The notes beneath the pieces were generated by a model. It worked only from the letters and a program-made list of their open reading frames with translations, ran no database searches and was not told the origin of the DNA. The position numbers and the translations under genes were made by a program. This document shows positions 45,810-54,748 of a stretch of DNA of 64,000 nucleotides, one piece after another. Every line of letters starts with the position of its first letter. Position 1 is the stretch's first letter. Origin of the DNA: Gemmatimonadales bacterium (GTDB taxonomy: Bacteria > Gemmatimonadota > Gemmatimonadetes > Gemmatimonadales > GWC2-71-9); contig DATAOI010000052.1 of the NCBI GenBank assembly GCA_036265815.1, forward strand, positions 124,001-188,000, read 5' to 3'.

Positions 45810-46508
45810 ATGCCGAAGACGATGGAGAAGCCGTTGCACTCGGTGCGGTTCCCGGGTGAGACCCCGGAGTATCGATCGGCCCGGGACCGGCTGCTGAAGG
45901 CGGAGCTGGACCTCAGAAAGCAGGTGGAAGAGGTCATCGCGCTGCGGCGCCGCCTGCCGTTGGGTGGACCACTCAAGCAGGATTATGTCTTCGACGAGGA
46001 CGATGGCAAGCCGGTGCCTTTCTCCGAGTTGTTCCGCCCCGGCAAGGACAGCCTCCTGATCTACAACTTCATGTTCGGACCGGAGATGAAGCACGCGTGT
46101 CCGTCGTGCACGTCGATTCTGGACGGGCTCGACGGCAGTGCCCTTCACGTGCTGGACCGGATCAACTTCGCCGTGGTGGCCAAGTCACCGATCGAGGGGA
46201 TCCGGTCGTTCGCTCGGGAGCGGGGATGGCGCAATCTCCGGCTGCTCTCCTCCGCCCACAACAGCTACAACCTGGACTACCACGGCGAGACGGCGGAGGG
46301 CGACCAGCTTCCCGCGCTCAACGTTTTCGTGCGCCGCGACGGTCGGATCCATCACTTCTACAGCACCGAGCTGCTCTACATCCCATGGCCGCGTGGCGAA
46401 GAACCCCGGCACGTGGACTCGATCTGGCCGGTCTGGAGCCTGCTCGATGTGACGCCGGAAGGGCGGGGAACCGACTGGAACCCCCGGTTGAGCTACGCTG
46501 CCGGCTGA
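45810..46508 (+). CDS. DUF899 family thioredoxin-like protein
   Basis: A 232-residue soluble protein of DUF899, which has a thioredoxin-like fold. Family marks are the N-terminal helix RLLKAELDLRKQVEEVIALR, YVFDEDDGKPVPFSELF, YNFMFGPEMKHACPSCTSIL with a CxxC, and VWSLLDVTPEGRG. Redox activity is plausible from CPSC but not proven for the family. ATG 45810 is preferred to an upstream GTG-type frame because it begins the conserved region. Confidence 0.85.
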   Translation: MPKTMEKPLHSVRFPGETPEYRSARDRLLKAELDLRKQVEEVIALRRRLPLGGPLKQDYVFDEDDGKPVPFSELFRPGKDSLLIYNFMFGPEMKHACPSCTSILDGLDGSALHVLDRINFAVVAKSPIEGIRSFARERGWRNLRLLSSAHNSYNLDYHGETAEGDQLPALNVFVRRDGRIHHFYSTELLYIPWPRGEEPRHVDSIWPVWSLLDVTPEGRGTDWNPRLSYAAG

Positions 46509-46516
46509 CGCGGGAG

Positions 46517-46807
46517 ATGCGGCGGCAATGGCGCACGGCTGAGCCAGCGCCGCCCAAGCCCGGCAGGGCGCGTCAGGTCGCCACGGAGACCCACTTGTAC
46601 GTGGTCCGGAATCGGGGGGACGTCGAGGTGTTCGGCAAAACCCAGCGGCGGGCCTGGGTGGGCGAGGATCGCAACGCGGACGGATCCATCCTGTTGGGGC
46701 GCATGTGGATCATTGACCAGCTGCCCCGGCTGGTGCGGTGGACGATTACCCGGCCTGACGGCAGCGGGGTTCAGATCGACCAGGAGCTCGTCGCGCCGAA
46801 GAGCTGA
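46517..46807 (+). CDS. Hypothetical 96-residue protein
   Basis: A small basic protein that starts 8 bases after the DUF899 gene. The second half alternates strand-like segments: HLYVVRNRGDVEVFGKTQRR, MWIIDQLPRLVRWTI and SGVQIDQELVAP. No cysteine, signal or helix through the membrane. It is followed by a strong hairpin, so it may be the end of a transcript. No family recognised. Confidence 0.45.
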   Translation: MRRQWRTAEPAPPKPGRARQVATETHLYVVRNRGDVEVFGKTQRRAWVGEDRNADGSILLGRMWIIDQLPRLVRWTITRPDGSGVQIDQELVAPKS

Positions 46808-46819
46808 GATCCTTCCCTG

Positions 46820-46858
46820 ATCCCGGGCGCCGCGCCGGCCGAGGCCGGCACCCGGGAT
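46820..46858. terminator. GC-rich two-part hairpin after the 96-residue gene
   Basis: ATCCCGGG (46820-46827) pairs with CCCGGGAT (46851-46858), and an inner GCCGGCC (46834-46840) pairs with GGCCGGC (46843-46849). There is no T-run, but the structure is stable and lies 13 bases after a stop codon. Confidence 0.5.
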
Positions 46859-46952
46859 GCAGCCCCCATTTGCCCCCCCATCATCCATCGCGTAAGTTGG
46901 TTCACCAACCTGCCATCCAGCGCTTCACGGTCACTTGTCAAAAGGAGGTGCG

Positions 46953-47435
46953 ATGCGCCTCGTCCTTGCGTGCTGCGGCGCGGCCGTCCTCATCGGTTGC
47001 ACCAAGTCCGACAAGCAACCCGCCGCGGATACGACGGCGGCGGCCGCACCCGCGGCAGAAGCCACCCCGGCGCCGCCGCGCGCGCTCTCGCTCTCCGATC
47101 TCGCCGGCAAGTGGACCGTGCGCACGATGGCGGAAACCGGCGACAGCACGCTGCTGACCTACGAGCTGCTCGCCACCGCGGACAGCTCGGGTTGGAAGCT
47201 GACGTTCCCCAAGCGGAAGCCCATTCCGGTGCGGGTTGTCGCGGTGGAAGGCGACAGTCTGGTGACCGAGGCCGGCCCGTTCGAGAGCGCGCTGCGGAAG
47301 GGTGTCCAGGTCAGGACCCGCATGGTCAGTCGGCTCGAGGACGGCAAGCTGGTGAGCAAGACCGTGGCGCGATATGCAACGAGCGGCCCCGACTCGGTGC
47401 GCAACCTGCGGTCCGAGGGCACCCGCGCGCCGTGA
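46953..47435 (+). CDS. Unrecognised small lipoprotein
   Basis: A 160-residue lipoprotein with lipobox LIGC (Cys16), an Ala/Pro/Thr-rich linker (about 22-44) and a beta-rich domain (about 45-160) such as LAGKWTVRTMAETGDS and FPKRKPIPVRVVAVEGDS. An AAAGGAGG ribosome-binding site fixes ATG 46953. It is the gene before the large kinase. No known family; a fold like small calycin/heat-shock lipoproteins is possible but not shown. Confidence 0.6.
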   Translation: MRLVLACCGAAVLIGCTKSDKQPAADTTAAAAPAAEATPAPPRALSLSDLAGKWTVRTMAETGDSTLLTYELLATADSSGWKLTFPKRKPIPVRVVAVEGDSLVTEAGPFESALRKGVQVRTRMVSRLEDGKLVSKTVARYATSGPDSVRNLRSEGTRAP

Positions 47436-47483
47436 TCGACGTGATGGCCATATTAGGGGGTCGCCATCTAACCGGGATCCTTT

Positions 47484-50400
47484 CTGCCCAGCCCTGAACA
47501 GCGGCTGACTACCGCGCTGGCCGACCGCTACGCCATCGACCGCCAGATCGGGATGGGCGGAATGGCCACGGTGTACCTCGCAGAGGACGTGAAGCACCGT
47601 CGAAAGGTCGCGGTAAAGGTGCTCCGGCCCGAGCTGGCCGCGACCTTAGGCAACGATCGGTTCTTCCGCGAGATCGAGATCGCCGCGCAACTGCAGCATC
47701 CCCACATCCTGCCCCTGCTCGACTCCGGCGAGGCCGGCGGGTTCCTCTATTACGTCATGCCGTTCGTGGATGGCGAGTCGCTGCGCGAGCGGCTGGCCCA
47801 CCACGGCGAGCTGCCGATCCCCGAGGCCATCAGGATCCTGGTGGAGGTCGCGGACGCCCTGGCGCATGCTCACCGGCGCGGGGTGGTGCACCGGGACATG
47901 AAGCCCGACAACGTCATGCTGGCCGAACGCCACGCCTTGATCACCGACTTCGGAGTGGCCAAGGCCGTGAGCGAGGCCACCGGCCGGCAGCAGATGACCA
48001 CCGCTGGCGTCGCGCTGGGCACGCCGGCCTACATGGCACCGGAGCAGGCGGCGGCGGATCCCAACGTCGATCATCGGGCCGACATCTACGCCGTCGGGGC
48101 GATGGCCTACGAGATGCTGACCGGCCGACCGCCGTTCACCGGCATGAGCAGCCAGGAGATCCTGGCCGCCCACGTGACCCAGGCTCCGCAGCCGCTGACT
48201 TCCCTCCGCCCGGCCTGCCCGCCGGCGCTCTCCGCCGTGATCATGAAGTGCCTCGAGAAGCGCCCAGCCGACCGGTGGCAGACCGCCGAGGCGCTGCTGG
48301 CGCAACTGGAGCCGCTGGCGATGTCGAGCGGCGGGATCACCCCAACCCAGACGCAGCCGACCACAGCGGTTCGTCCCGACCACCGATACGGTCATCCGCT
48401 CCGGGTCGGAGGCCTGTTCCTGCTGGTGTCGGCCGCGGTGCTGGGCCTCGTGTACTTCCTGACCATTCAGCTCGGCCTACCCAATTGGGTGCTGGGAGGA
48501 GCCGGGCTGCTGTTGCTGCTCGGTCTCCCCATTATGATCGGCACGGGCATTGTCGAGCGCCGCCGGGCGGTGGGTCGGACTAGGGGGATGCTCACGGCCA
48601 CCGGTGAGCAGGGTCTCGAGCGCCACGTCACCTGGCGGAGAGCCGCGCTGGGTGGTGCCGCCGCTTTCGGGGTGCTGACGACCGGCACAGTGATCTACAC
48701 CGCCATGCGGCTCCTCGGTATCGGCCCCGTGGGGACCCTGGTGGCGTCCGGCAAGCTGGCGCCCAGGGACAAGCTCATCGTGGCCGATTTCGCCAGCCAT
48801 GCCGCAGACTCGACGCTGAGCCAATCGGTGACCGAGGCGTTCCGGATCGATATCGCCCAGTCGCCGGTAGTCAGCGTGCTGGGGAGCTCGACAGTCGGCG
48901 ATGCGCTGGCCCGGATGAACCGGGACTCCCGGCAGCCGCTCGACGCGGCCGCCGCGCGCGAAGTGGCGTTGCGGGAGGGCGCCAAGGCCGTCGTGGTGGG
49001 AGAGATCAGTCCCATCGGCAAGGGCCTGGTACTCTCGGCCAAACTGGTGGCGGCCGTGGATGGAGCCGAGCTGGCGGCGGTGCGGGAGACGGCCAACGAC
49101 GAAGGGCAAATCCTCCCGGCGATCGATCGGCTGAGCAAGCGGGTCCGGGAGCGGATCGGCGAGTCGCTCAAGAGTATTCGCGCCAACGAGCCGCTGGAGC
49201 AGGTGACGACCAGGTCGCTGGAGGCGTTGCGGCTCTATTCCGAGGGCGCCCGGGCCAGCGACAACGGCGAGTCGGACCGGGCCATCACCCTGCTGCAGCA
49301 GGCAATCGCGCTGGATACAAGCTTTGCCATGGCCTGGCGGAAGCTGGCGGTGGCGCTGGGTAATGCAGGCGGCAGTAAGGCCCAGCGGGTGGCCGCGACG
49401 ACGAGGGCGTACGAGCACCGCGATCGACTGACCGAGATCGAGCGCTACCAGACCACCGCGTACTACTTCGACGAGGTGAATTTCGACCCGGACAAGGTGA
49501 TCAGTGCGTATCGGGCCATTCTCGAGCTCAAGCCGGACGATCCGATCGCCCCCAACAACCTGTCTTACGTGCTCAGCAGGCGCCGGCGCTGGGCCGAGGC
49601 CGAGCCGATCGCCAGGCGGTACATCGAGGAGCAGGGGGGCACGGGCAACATCTACGGCCAGTTGATTCAAGCCCAACTAGGCCAGGGCAAGTTCAAGGAG
49701 GCGCGAGCCTCGCTGGCGGAGTTTGCCCGCCATGATTCGGCCAGCATTTTCCTGCACCGAGTGGGCGTCGGCGTCTTCGCGTCACTCGGCCAATACGACA
49801 GCGCGCGCGCCGAGCTGCGGCGGTTTGCGGCCCTGTCTCATGATCCGTCGGACCAGTCCGCCGTGGCCCTGGCCGGAAGCGCCATCGCGCTGACCCAGGG
49901 GCGGCTGGCCGAGTCCGAACAGGCGATGCGGGATTTCATGGCGGCGGGAGAGCGACGGGGACTGCCGAACGACTATCTCAAGGGCGCAGCCGACTTGGCC
50001 AGGGCCCGGGCGGTTTACCGGGGTGATCAGGCCGGCGCCGTCCACCTGCTCGATCAGGCACTGGCCCATTACCCACTGGCGAGCATGCCCGCCCTTGATC
50101 GGCCTTATCCAGAGGTCGCGATAGCCTATGCCGTGGCCGGCCAAGCAACCAAGGCTCGGGCACTGCTCAAGGAGTACGATGCGCTGGTGCCGGTCGGGCA
50201 GCGCCGGGGGGAACCGTTCGGAGGTACTGCCACCGGCTATGTCGCGCTGGCCGAAGGACGGCCACAGGATGCGGTGGCAGCATTCCGGCTGGCCTGGGAT
50301 AACTCCGGCTGCACCAACTGCACCCTGGCGGACCAGGGCCGGGCCTACGATCTGGCCCGCCAGCCCGACTCGGCGCTGGCGGTCTATCAGCGTGCGGCCG

Positions 50401-50627
50401 ACAACCCGAGGGGTTTGCAGTCAATTACAGGAGACCAGTGGGACCTGGCCCACTCCTACCAGCGGCTGGGCGAGCTGTACGAAGGCAAAGGGCAGAAGCA
50501 CAAGGCGCTGGAGTACTACGGCCGTTTCATCCGGCTCTGGCAGGACGCCGATGCCGAACTGCAGCCCCAGGTGAAAGAGGTGAAGCAGCGGATGGCCGCC
50601 TTGGCGGGTGAAACCGGAGCCCGCTGA
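47484..50627 (+). CDS. Membrane Ser/Thr kinase with TolB-like and TPR extracytoplasmic region
   Basis: A protein of about 1047 residues. The kinase domain has glycine loop IGMGGMATVYLA, lysine in VAVKVLRPE, HRDMKPDNVM, DFGVAK and GTPAYMAPEQ. Two or three membrane helices follow (about residues 310-395), then a TolB N-terminal-like domain (KLIVADFASHAADSTLS) and about ten TPR-like repeats (about 560-1035). This layout is frequent in Gemmatimonadota and Acidobacteria. The start is a problem: an in-frame stop at 47469 is followed by no ATG, GTG or TTG until 47553, which lies inside the glycine loop. The family N-terminus LTTALADRYAIDRQIG needs a start further up; CTG 47484 is used here as the best guess. 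Confidence 0.85.
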   Translation: MPSPEQRLTTALADRYAIDRQIGMGGMATVYLAEDVKHRRKVAVKVLRPELAATLGNDRFFREIEIAAQLQHPHILPLLDSGEAGGFLYYVMPFVDGESLRERLAHHGELPIPEAIRILVEVADALAHAHRRGVVHRDMKPDNVMLAERHALITDFGVAKAVSEATGRQQMTTAGVALGTPAYMAPEQAAADPNVDHRADIYAVGAMAYEMLTGRPPFTGMSSQEILAAHVTQAPQPLTSLRPACPPALSAVIMKCLEKRPADRWQTAEALLAQLEPLAMSSGGITPTQTQPTTAVRPDHRYGHPLRVGGLFLLVSAAVLGLVYFLTIQLGLPNWVLGGAGLLLLLGLPIMIGTGIVERRRAVGRTRGMLTATGEQGLERHVTWRRAALGGAAAFGVLTTGTVIYTAMRLLGIGPVGTLVASGKLAPRDKLIVADFASHAADSTLSQSVTEAFRIDIAQSPVVSVLGSSTVGDALARMNRDSRQPLDAAAAREVALREGAKAVVVGEISPIGKGLVLSAKLVAAVDGAELAAVRETANDEGQILPAIDRLSKRVRERIGESLKSIRANEPLEQVTTRSLEALRLYSEGARASDNGESDRAITLLQQAIALDTSFAMAWRKLAVALGNAGGSKAQRVAATTRAYEHRDRLTEIERYQTTAYYFDEVNFDPDKVISAYRAILELKPDDPIAPNNLSYVLSRRRRWAEAEPIARRYIEEQGGTGNIYGQLIQAQLGQGKFKEARASLAEFARHDSASIFLHRVGVGVFASLGQYDSARAELRRFAALSHDPSDQSAVALAGSAIALTQGRLAESEQAMRDFMAAGERRGLPNDYLKGAADLARARAVYRGDQAGAVHLLDQALAHYPLASMPALDRPYPEVAIAYAVAGQATKARALLKEYDALVPVGQRRGEPFGGTATGYVALAEGRPQDAVAAFRLAWDNSGCTNCTLADQGRAYDLARQPDSALAVYQRAADNPRGLQSITGDQWDLAHSYQRLGELYEGKGQKHKALEYYGRFIRLWQDADAELQPQVKEVKQRMAALAGETGAR

Positions 50628-50685
50628 CGGCGTCTGGCCGACCCGCGGCGTGTTAGGCTGCCCCTGCCAGGAGGTACCGTCAGCG
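50622..50685. terminator. Inverted repeat holding both stop codons of two convergent genes
   Basis: CGCTGACGG (50622-50630) and CCGTCAGCG (50677-50685) are exact inverse complements. The TGA of the kinase lies in the left arm and the TGA of the M3-like peptidase (minus strand) in the right arm. It may form a bidirectional stop structure. Confidence 0.35.
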
Positions 50686-52377
50686 TCGCATCCGGCGCAT
50701 GTCCTCCAGCAGCGCCGCCGGCGTGACCGGGCCGCCGAGAAACGCCTCGATCACCTCGCGACAGGGGCGCTCCAGGCCGAAGCGGTAGAGTCGCGGGGCT
50801 AGCCATCCGTACCAGGTCGAATCGCCGGTGACGAAGGGCCCGTGCAGCTCTCGAGTGCGGGCGCGGATGGCCGCGATCAGTATGGCCCCCGCCGCGTAGT
50901 TCATCATGTACCCTGGCGCGTCCACCAGTTGCCCCCGCATGGCCCACCAGGACAGCTCGGAATGCGGCCTGATCCGCAGATAGTCGCGGGTGAGGTGAGT
51001 CCACACCTCGTTCGGGTCCGCGCCGGGCTCGCGCAGCATCCGCCGCTCGAACAGCGCCCAGGCTACGTCCAACACGATGCCGCCATACCGCCCGCGGATC
51101 GCATCGGCCAGGGGCACCGAATCGCCCAGCCAGCGCTGTTGCCAGGCAGGCTCGTACACGTCCAGTGCGATGAAGTCGCCCAGGGCCTCGGAGAACGGAT
51201 CGCTGTCGGGCCAGTCCAGGAACGCCGGGCGGGTGCGGATCGCCGCGAGATGGACGGCGTGACCGGTCTCGTGCAGCAGCTCGTTGAGGTTGTCGAGGCC
51301 GCCGGCGCGGTAGGTGGCGAACACCCATGGTTGGATGCTGGGATATCGTCCGCCGAAGGTGGTGAACGCGACCGGCGTCTTTCCCTCGCGCGACTCGAGA
51401 TCGTACCGGACGCGAAGCGCCTGGAGATCGGCCCCCAGCGCGCGGTACACCGCCGCGTTGAGCGGAGCCAGCCGCTGGCGCGGAATCCGAGGGCTGAGCG
51501 CCCGGCTGGTGCGGCCGGTCTCGTAGTACCAATCCCACGGCTCGACCAAGGAATCGGCGGTTGCGTCACGCCAGGTCTGGAGAATCGCCAGCAGCCAGCG
51601 CTCCAGCGAGTCGGGCGGCACGCCGGCCCCGCGCGCCTGCTCAGCCTCCGGAGACTCGCCGCCCTGCCGTGCCTTGGCCTCCAGCGCGATGAGCCGGCGG
51701 TAGGGGCTCGCCGGGGCGCCGGCGGCGTTGATGCTGCGCCACACGGGCTGCAGGGAAAGGAAAAGCTCCCGCCGGCGCGCCGGGTCATCGGTCCGGGCGA
51801 GCATTCCTAGTATCGAGAGTCGGTCGAGCGTGTCGGCACCCAGCACCACATGGGACTGGGCCCACCCGTAGCAGGCGTAGAGACGCAAGCGGAGCCAATC
51901 GAGGCCGTTGGGAAGTGCGGCGATGGCGCCGGCATCGTAGGCGCAGTCGGGGCGCCGCGGGGCGGAGTCAGCGTCGGGCAAACCGGTTGCCGACAGAGGC
52001 CCGAGATCGTTCGCCAGCGCCCGGCGCATGACGCCGAGCGCGCGGGCGTCTTCGCCGGTGAGCGCCGTCGAGTCGAGCGCGGCCAGACGGCCGGCGACCC
52101 GCTCCCGGAGGGAGTCGTGCCGCAACATGAGCGCGGCGAGCGACGCCCCAGCGGCGGCTCTACCGCCCGCCGACTGCGTGACGTCGATGTGGTCGCGCAG
52201 ATCTCGCAAGGCGGCGTAGGCCGACTCGGCCGCGGCGAGGGTTGCGCGGGCGGGCAAGGGCGGGGCGGGGGGCGCGGAGCAGGCGCCAAGCGATGTCGCG
52301 AGCAGGATACCGCGCGATCGTTTGGTCCAGCGCCGCACACGATCTCTCACGTTCTCGTCCCGTCGCGATTGCATCAT
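50680..52377 (-). CDS. M3-like (oligoendopeptidase-related) zinc peptidase, lipoprotein
   Basis: A 565-residue exported protein with a basic start and lipobox LGAC (about Cys33). The mostly helical protein carries the zinc motif HETGHAVH (HExxH) and a downstream Glu in SEALGDFIALDVYEP, as in the gluzincin M3/M2 group. The C-terminal helical part, which includes YMMNYAAGAILIAAIRAR, is also typical. ATG 52377 (a second ATG follows directly) has GAAGGAG upstream. The N-terminal 200 residues are poorly conserved. Substrates should be short peptides outside the cytoplasm. Confidence 0.8.
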   Translation of the reverse strand: MMQSRRDENVRDRVRRWTKRSRGILLATSLGACSAPPAPPLPARATLAAAESAYAALRDLRDHIDVTQSAGGRAAAGASLAALMLRHDSLRERVAGRLAALDSTALTGEDARALGVMRRALANDLGPLSATGLPDADSAPRRPDCAYDAGAIAALPNGLDWLRLRLYACYGWAQSHVVLGADTLDRLSILGMLARTDDPARRRELFLSLQPVWRSINAAGAPASPYRRLIALEAKARQGGESPEAEQARGAGVPPDSLERWLLAILQTWRDATADSLVEPWDWYYETGRTSRALSPRIPRQRLAPLNAAVYRALGADLQALRVRYDLESREGKTPVAFTTFGGRYPSIQPWVFATYRAGGLDNLNELLHETGHAVHLAAIRTRPAFLDWPDSDPFSEALGDFIALDVYEPAWQQRWLGDSVPLADAIRGRYGGIVLDVAWALFERRMLREPGADPNEVWTHLTRDYLRIRPHSELSWWAMRGQLVDAPGYMMNYAAGAILIAAIRARTRELHGPFVTGDSTWYGWLAPRLYRFGLERPCREVIEAFLGGPVTPAALLEDMRRMRR

Positions 52378-52407
52378 GGCTCCTTCGGGGACTGGCCGAC
52401 CTCCCGT

Positions 52408-52425
52408 CTCCATCATAAGATGGAG
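52408..52425. promoter_or_regulatory. Inverted repeat in the M3 peptidase-methyltransferase spacer
   Basis: CTCCATC-ATAA-GATGGAG is a perfect 7-base inverted repeat with a 4-base centre. The minus strand contains TATGAT, a good -10 for the peptidase gene. It may be an operator or a small hairpin. Confidence 0.4.
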
Positions 52426-52470
52426 CCGTCCCACTCCTAGCGATGGTCCGCGCGGTGCATCAGGATCTGG

Positions 52471-53319
52471 ATGGCCATGGCAGCTGATCTCGCGTCCGCT
52501 GGAGATACCGTGCCCCACGGCTCGATCAATCTGTACGACAACGTGTATGCTGATTTCGCCAGCAGCGCCGAGGCGGCGGTCCGCCAGGAAACCTATGGAG
52601 AGGACCTCGGCCAGAGCAGCTGGTTGACCGCCCGGGAGTGGCTCGGATTCGCGGACCAGCTCGGGATTGGGGCCGGGTCGGAGGTCCTGGAGGTTGGCAG
52701 CGGATCGGGGGGTCCAGCGGTCTACCTGGCCCTTGCGCGCGGCTGCCACATCACAGGAGTCGATATCAACGAGCACGGGGTTCGGAACGCCATCGGGCTC
52801 GCCGATTCTCGCGGCATCGCGGCACGGGCCCACTTCCAATCGGTGGATGCCAGCCGCCCGTTGCCCTTTCCCGAGGACCGGTTCGACGCGATCGTCTCCA
52901 ACGACGCGATGTGCCACATCGGTGGACGCCTCGCCACGCTTCGCGACTGGTACCGGGTGTTGCGCCCCGGTGGGCGCGCTCTCTTTACCGACGCGATGGT
53001 GCTCACCGGAATCGTATCCCATGAGGAGCTGGCCACCCGGAGCTCGATCGGCTTCTACCTCCTCGTTCCTCCGGGGGAGAACGTAAAGCTGCTGCGCCAG
53101 GCCGGCTTCGTCATCCGGAACACGGAGGACGTGACCGCCAATGCCGCCGAGGTGGCCGAGCGCTGGCACGATGCGCGAGACCGACACCAGGAGGCGCTGG
53201 TGGCCAGAGAAGGACAAGCCACCTTCGCTGGTCTGCAGCGGTTTCTGCGGTGCGTGCACACCCTGTCCGTCGAACACCGCCTCTCGCGGTTCGCCTACCT
53301 GGCCGAGAAGCCCACCTAG
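52471..53319 (+). CDS. SAM-dependent methyltransferase, class I
   Basis: A 282-residue methyltransferase. The SAM-binding motif I is VLEVGSGSGGPAVYLA, the acidic residue of motif II is in ITGVDINEHG, and motif IV is FDAIVSNDAMCHI. Motifs LRPGGRALFTDAMVL and FYLLVPPGENVKLLRQAGF resemble small-molecule methyltransferases of the sarcosine/phosphoethanolamine or UbiE-like group. The substrate is unknown. A later ATG (two codons in) could also start it. Divergent from the peptidase gene. Confidence 0.88.
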   Translation: MAMAADLASAGDTVPHGSINLYDNVYADFASSAEAAVRQETYGEDLGQSSWLTAREWLGFADQLGIGAGSEVLEVGSGSGGPAVYLALARGCHITGVDINEHGVRNAIGLADSRGIAARAHFQSVDASRPLPFPEDRFDAIVSNDAMCHIGGRLATLRDWYRVLRPGGRALFTDAMVLTGIVSHEELATRSSIGFYLLVPPGENVKLLRQAGFVIRNTEDVTANAAEVAERWHDARDRHQEALVAREGQATFAGLQRFLRCVHTLSVEHRLSRFAYLAEKPT

Positions 53320-53348
53320 AACTGGTTCATCCCCACGAGGTGAGGGCC

Positions 53349-54437
53349 ATGTCGAGAGCGAAGCAGGAAAAGCCCGCGCGACCGGCTGCAGATGGCACGC
53401 CCAGCTCGACCGGCAGACCCGGAACCGTGCTTAAATGGGTGGGTGGCGCCACCGCGGTCCTCTCGCTCGTGTTCGGCCTCCGCCAGCTCAGCGTCCTCAT
53501 CTCCGAGAGCCGTGACCGCCAGCGCCAGGTCACGGAGCTGATCGCGACGGCGAAGCTGCAGCGGGAAGCGAAAGACTATCGGTCGGGGTGGCTCAGCCTG
53601 GAGAAGGCAGCCGAACTGCGCGCGAGCGAATCCAAGGTTCGGACAGCCCAGGAGGACCTCGCCATGGCGTGGCTCGACGACATCCACGGCACCAAGGAGG
53701 CTACGCCGTTCACCGCGATCGTGGACCTGCTGGTCCCGGTACTGAGCCGCGGCGCCGTCACTTCAGCAGGCACCAGGAAGGCCGATCTTCTGGCGCACCT
53801 TGGCTGGGCCGATTTTCTCCGCTGGCGTGACGGCCAGAATGGCCTCGACCCCGCCGCGCGCTACACCCAGGCCCTGGCCGCGGACTCTCAGAACGTGTAC
53901 GCGCACGCGATGCTGGCGCATTGGATGATGTGGAACCACGGAGAGCTGGAGGACGCGAACCGGCACTTCGCGGCTGCCCTCAAGACCGCAAGGGAGCGCG
54001 CGTATGTCCGGGGGCTGCAGCTCGCCGCGCTCCAGGAGATGCCGGAGGGGACGGGAGATCCCGAGATGATCCGGGTAGCCAACGAAATGAGGAAGGCCAA
54101 CGAGCCGATCGATCCCAGCGACCTGGGCCAGATCTGGTACGCTTACTACTGGCGCTTCGTCTCCTCGCCCAATGAGTCGGTCGGCCCGCTGTTCGCGGCC
54201 GTCCCGCCGCCCGAGCAGGTGGCGACGTACCGCTGGGCCTTCCAGAACACCGACTATCCGGGATCGAAGGGTTTCCTCTACGAGTACCACCTGGCCCGGC
54301 TGGAGGATGCTGCCGGCCAGCAGGTGGAGGCGCTCGAGACGTACCGATCGGTGCGATCGAAGATGACCCCCGATACCATCGCCCGGCTTCGACGCCGGGT
54401 CGACTCGGCCATCGTGCGGCTCGGCGGGAAACACTGA
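53349..54437 (+). CDS. TPR-like protein with one membrane helix
   Basis: A 362-residue protein. A polar N-terminus (1-27) precedes a membrane helix (about 30-50), a charged coiled segment and a mostly helical region with TPR-like units, for example DPAARYTQALAADSQNVYAHAMLAHWM and HLARLEDAAGQQVEALETYRSV (each shown in part). No enzymatic motif is seen. It starts 29 bases after the methyltransferase gene, so both may be co-transcribed. GAGGTGAGGG precedes the ATG. Confidence 0.65.
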   Translation: MSRAKQEKPARPAADGTPSSTGRPGTVLKWVGGATAVLSLVFGLRQLSVLISESRDRQRQVTELIATAKLQREAKDYRSGWLSLEKAAELRASESKVRTAQEDLAMAWLDDIHGTKEATPFTAIVDLLVPVLSRGAVTSAGTRKADLLAHLGWADFLRWRDGQNGLDPAARYTQALAADSQNVYAHAMLAHWMMWNHGELEDANRHFAAALKTARERAYVRGLQLAALQEMPEGTGDPEMIRVANEMRKANEPIDPSDLGQIWYAYYWRFVSSPNESVGPLFAAVPPPEQVATYRWAFQNTDYPGSKGFLYEYHLARLEDAAGQQVEALETYRSVRSKMTPDTIARLRRRVDSAIVRLGGKH

Positions 54438-54451
54438 CGATTCGGGAGCGG

Positions 54452-54748
54452 CTAGCCGCCGGCCACCGCTCCCACGACCATCAACGGCTCCGCCCCCGAG
54501 GCGACCGCATCGGGCAGCGACGCGTCCGGCGGCTCCAGGGAGAGATCCTGCTCGCAAGCGAAGAAGCGCAGAAAAGGCCTCCTCCGGTGGGTGCCATGAT
54601 CGCGAATCGTGCCGCGCAGCATGGGATAGCTCGCCTCGAGCGCGTCGAGCACGGCGCCAAGCGTGACCGCACCCGGAACCTCCAATCGTACTTCGTCACC
54701 GACCTGCGCCAGGGTCCGCAGATGGTAGGGAAGCGTCACCCGGATCAT
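54452..54748 (-). CDS. MoaD/ThiS-like ubiquitin-fold protein
   Basis: A 98-residue protein with a beta-grasp pattern and the C-terminal Gly-Gly (VVGAVAGG) needed for adenylation and thiocarboxylation by E1-like enzymes. The first strand and turn [23 protein letters not shown] are longer than in classical MoaD, and a loop [19 protein letters not shown] matches the subgroup found next to BNR-propeller genes. It overlaps that gene by four bases (ATGA). No moeB/thiF or molybdopterin genes are in the window. Confidence 0.83.
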   Translation of the reverse strand: MIRVTLPYHLRTLAQVGDEVRLEVPGAVTLGAVLDALEASYPMLRGTIRDHGTHRRRPFLRFFACEQDLSLEPPDASLPDAVASGAEPLMVVGAVAGG

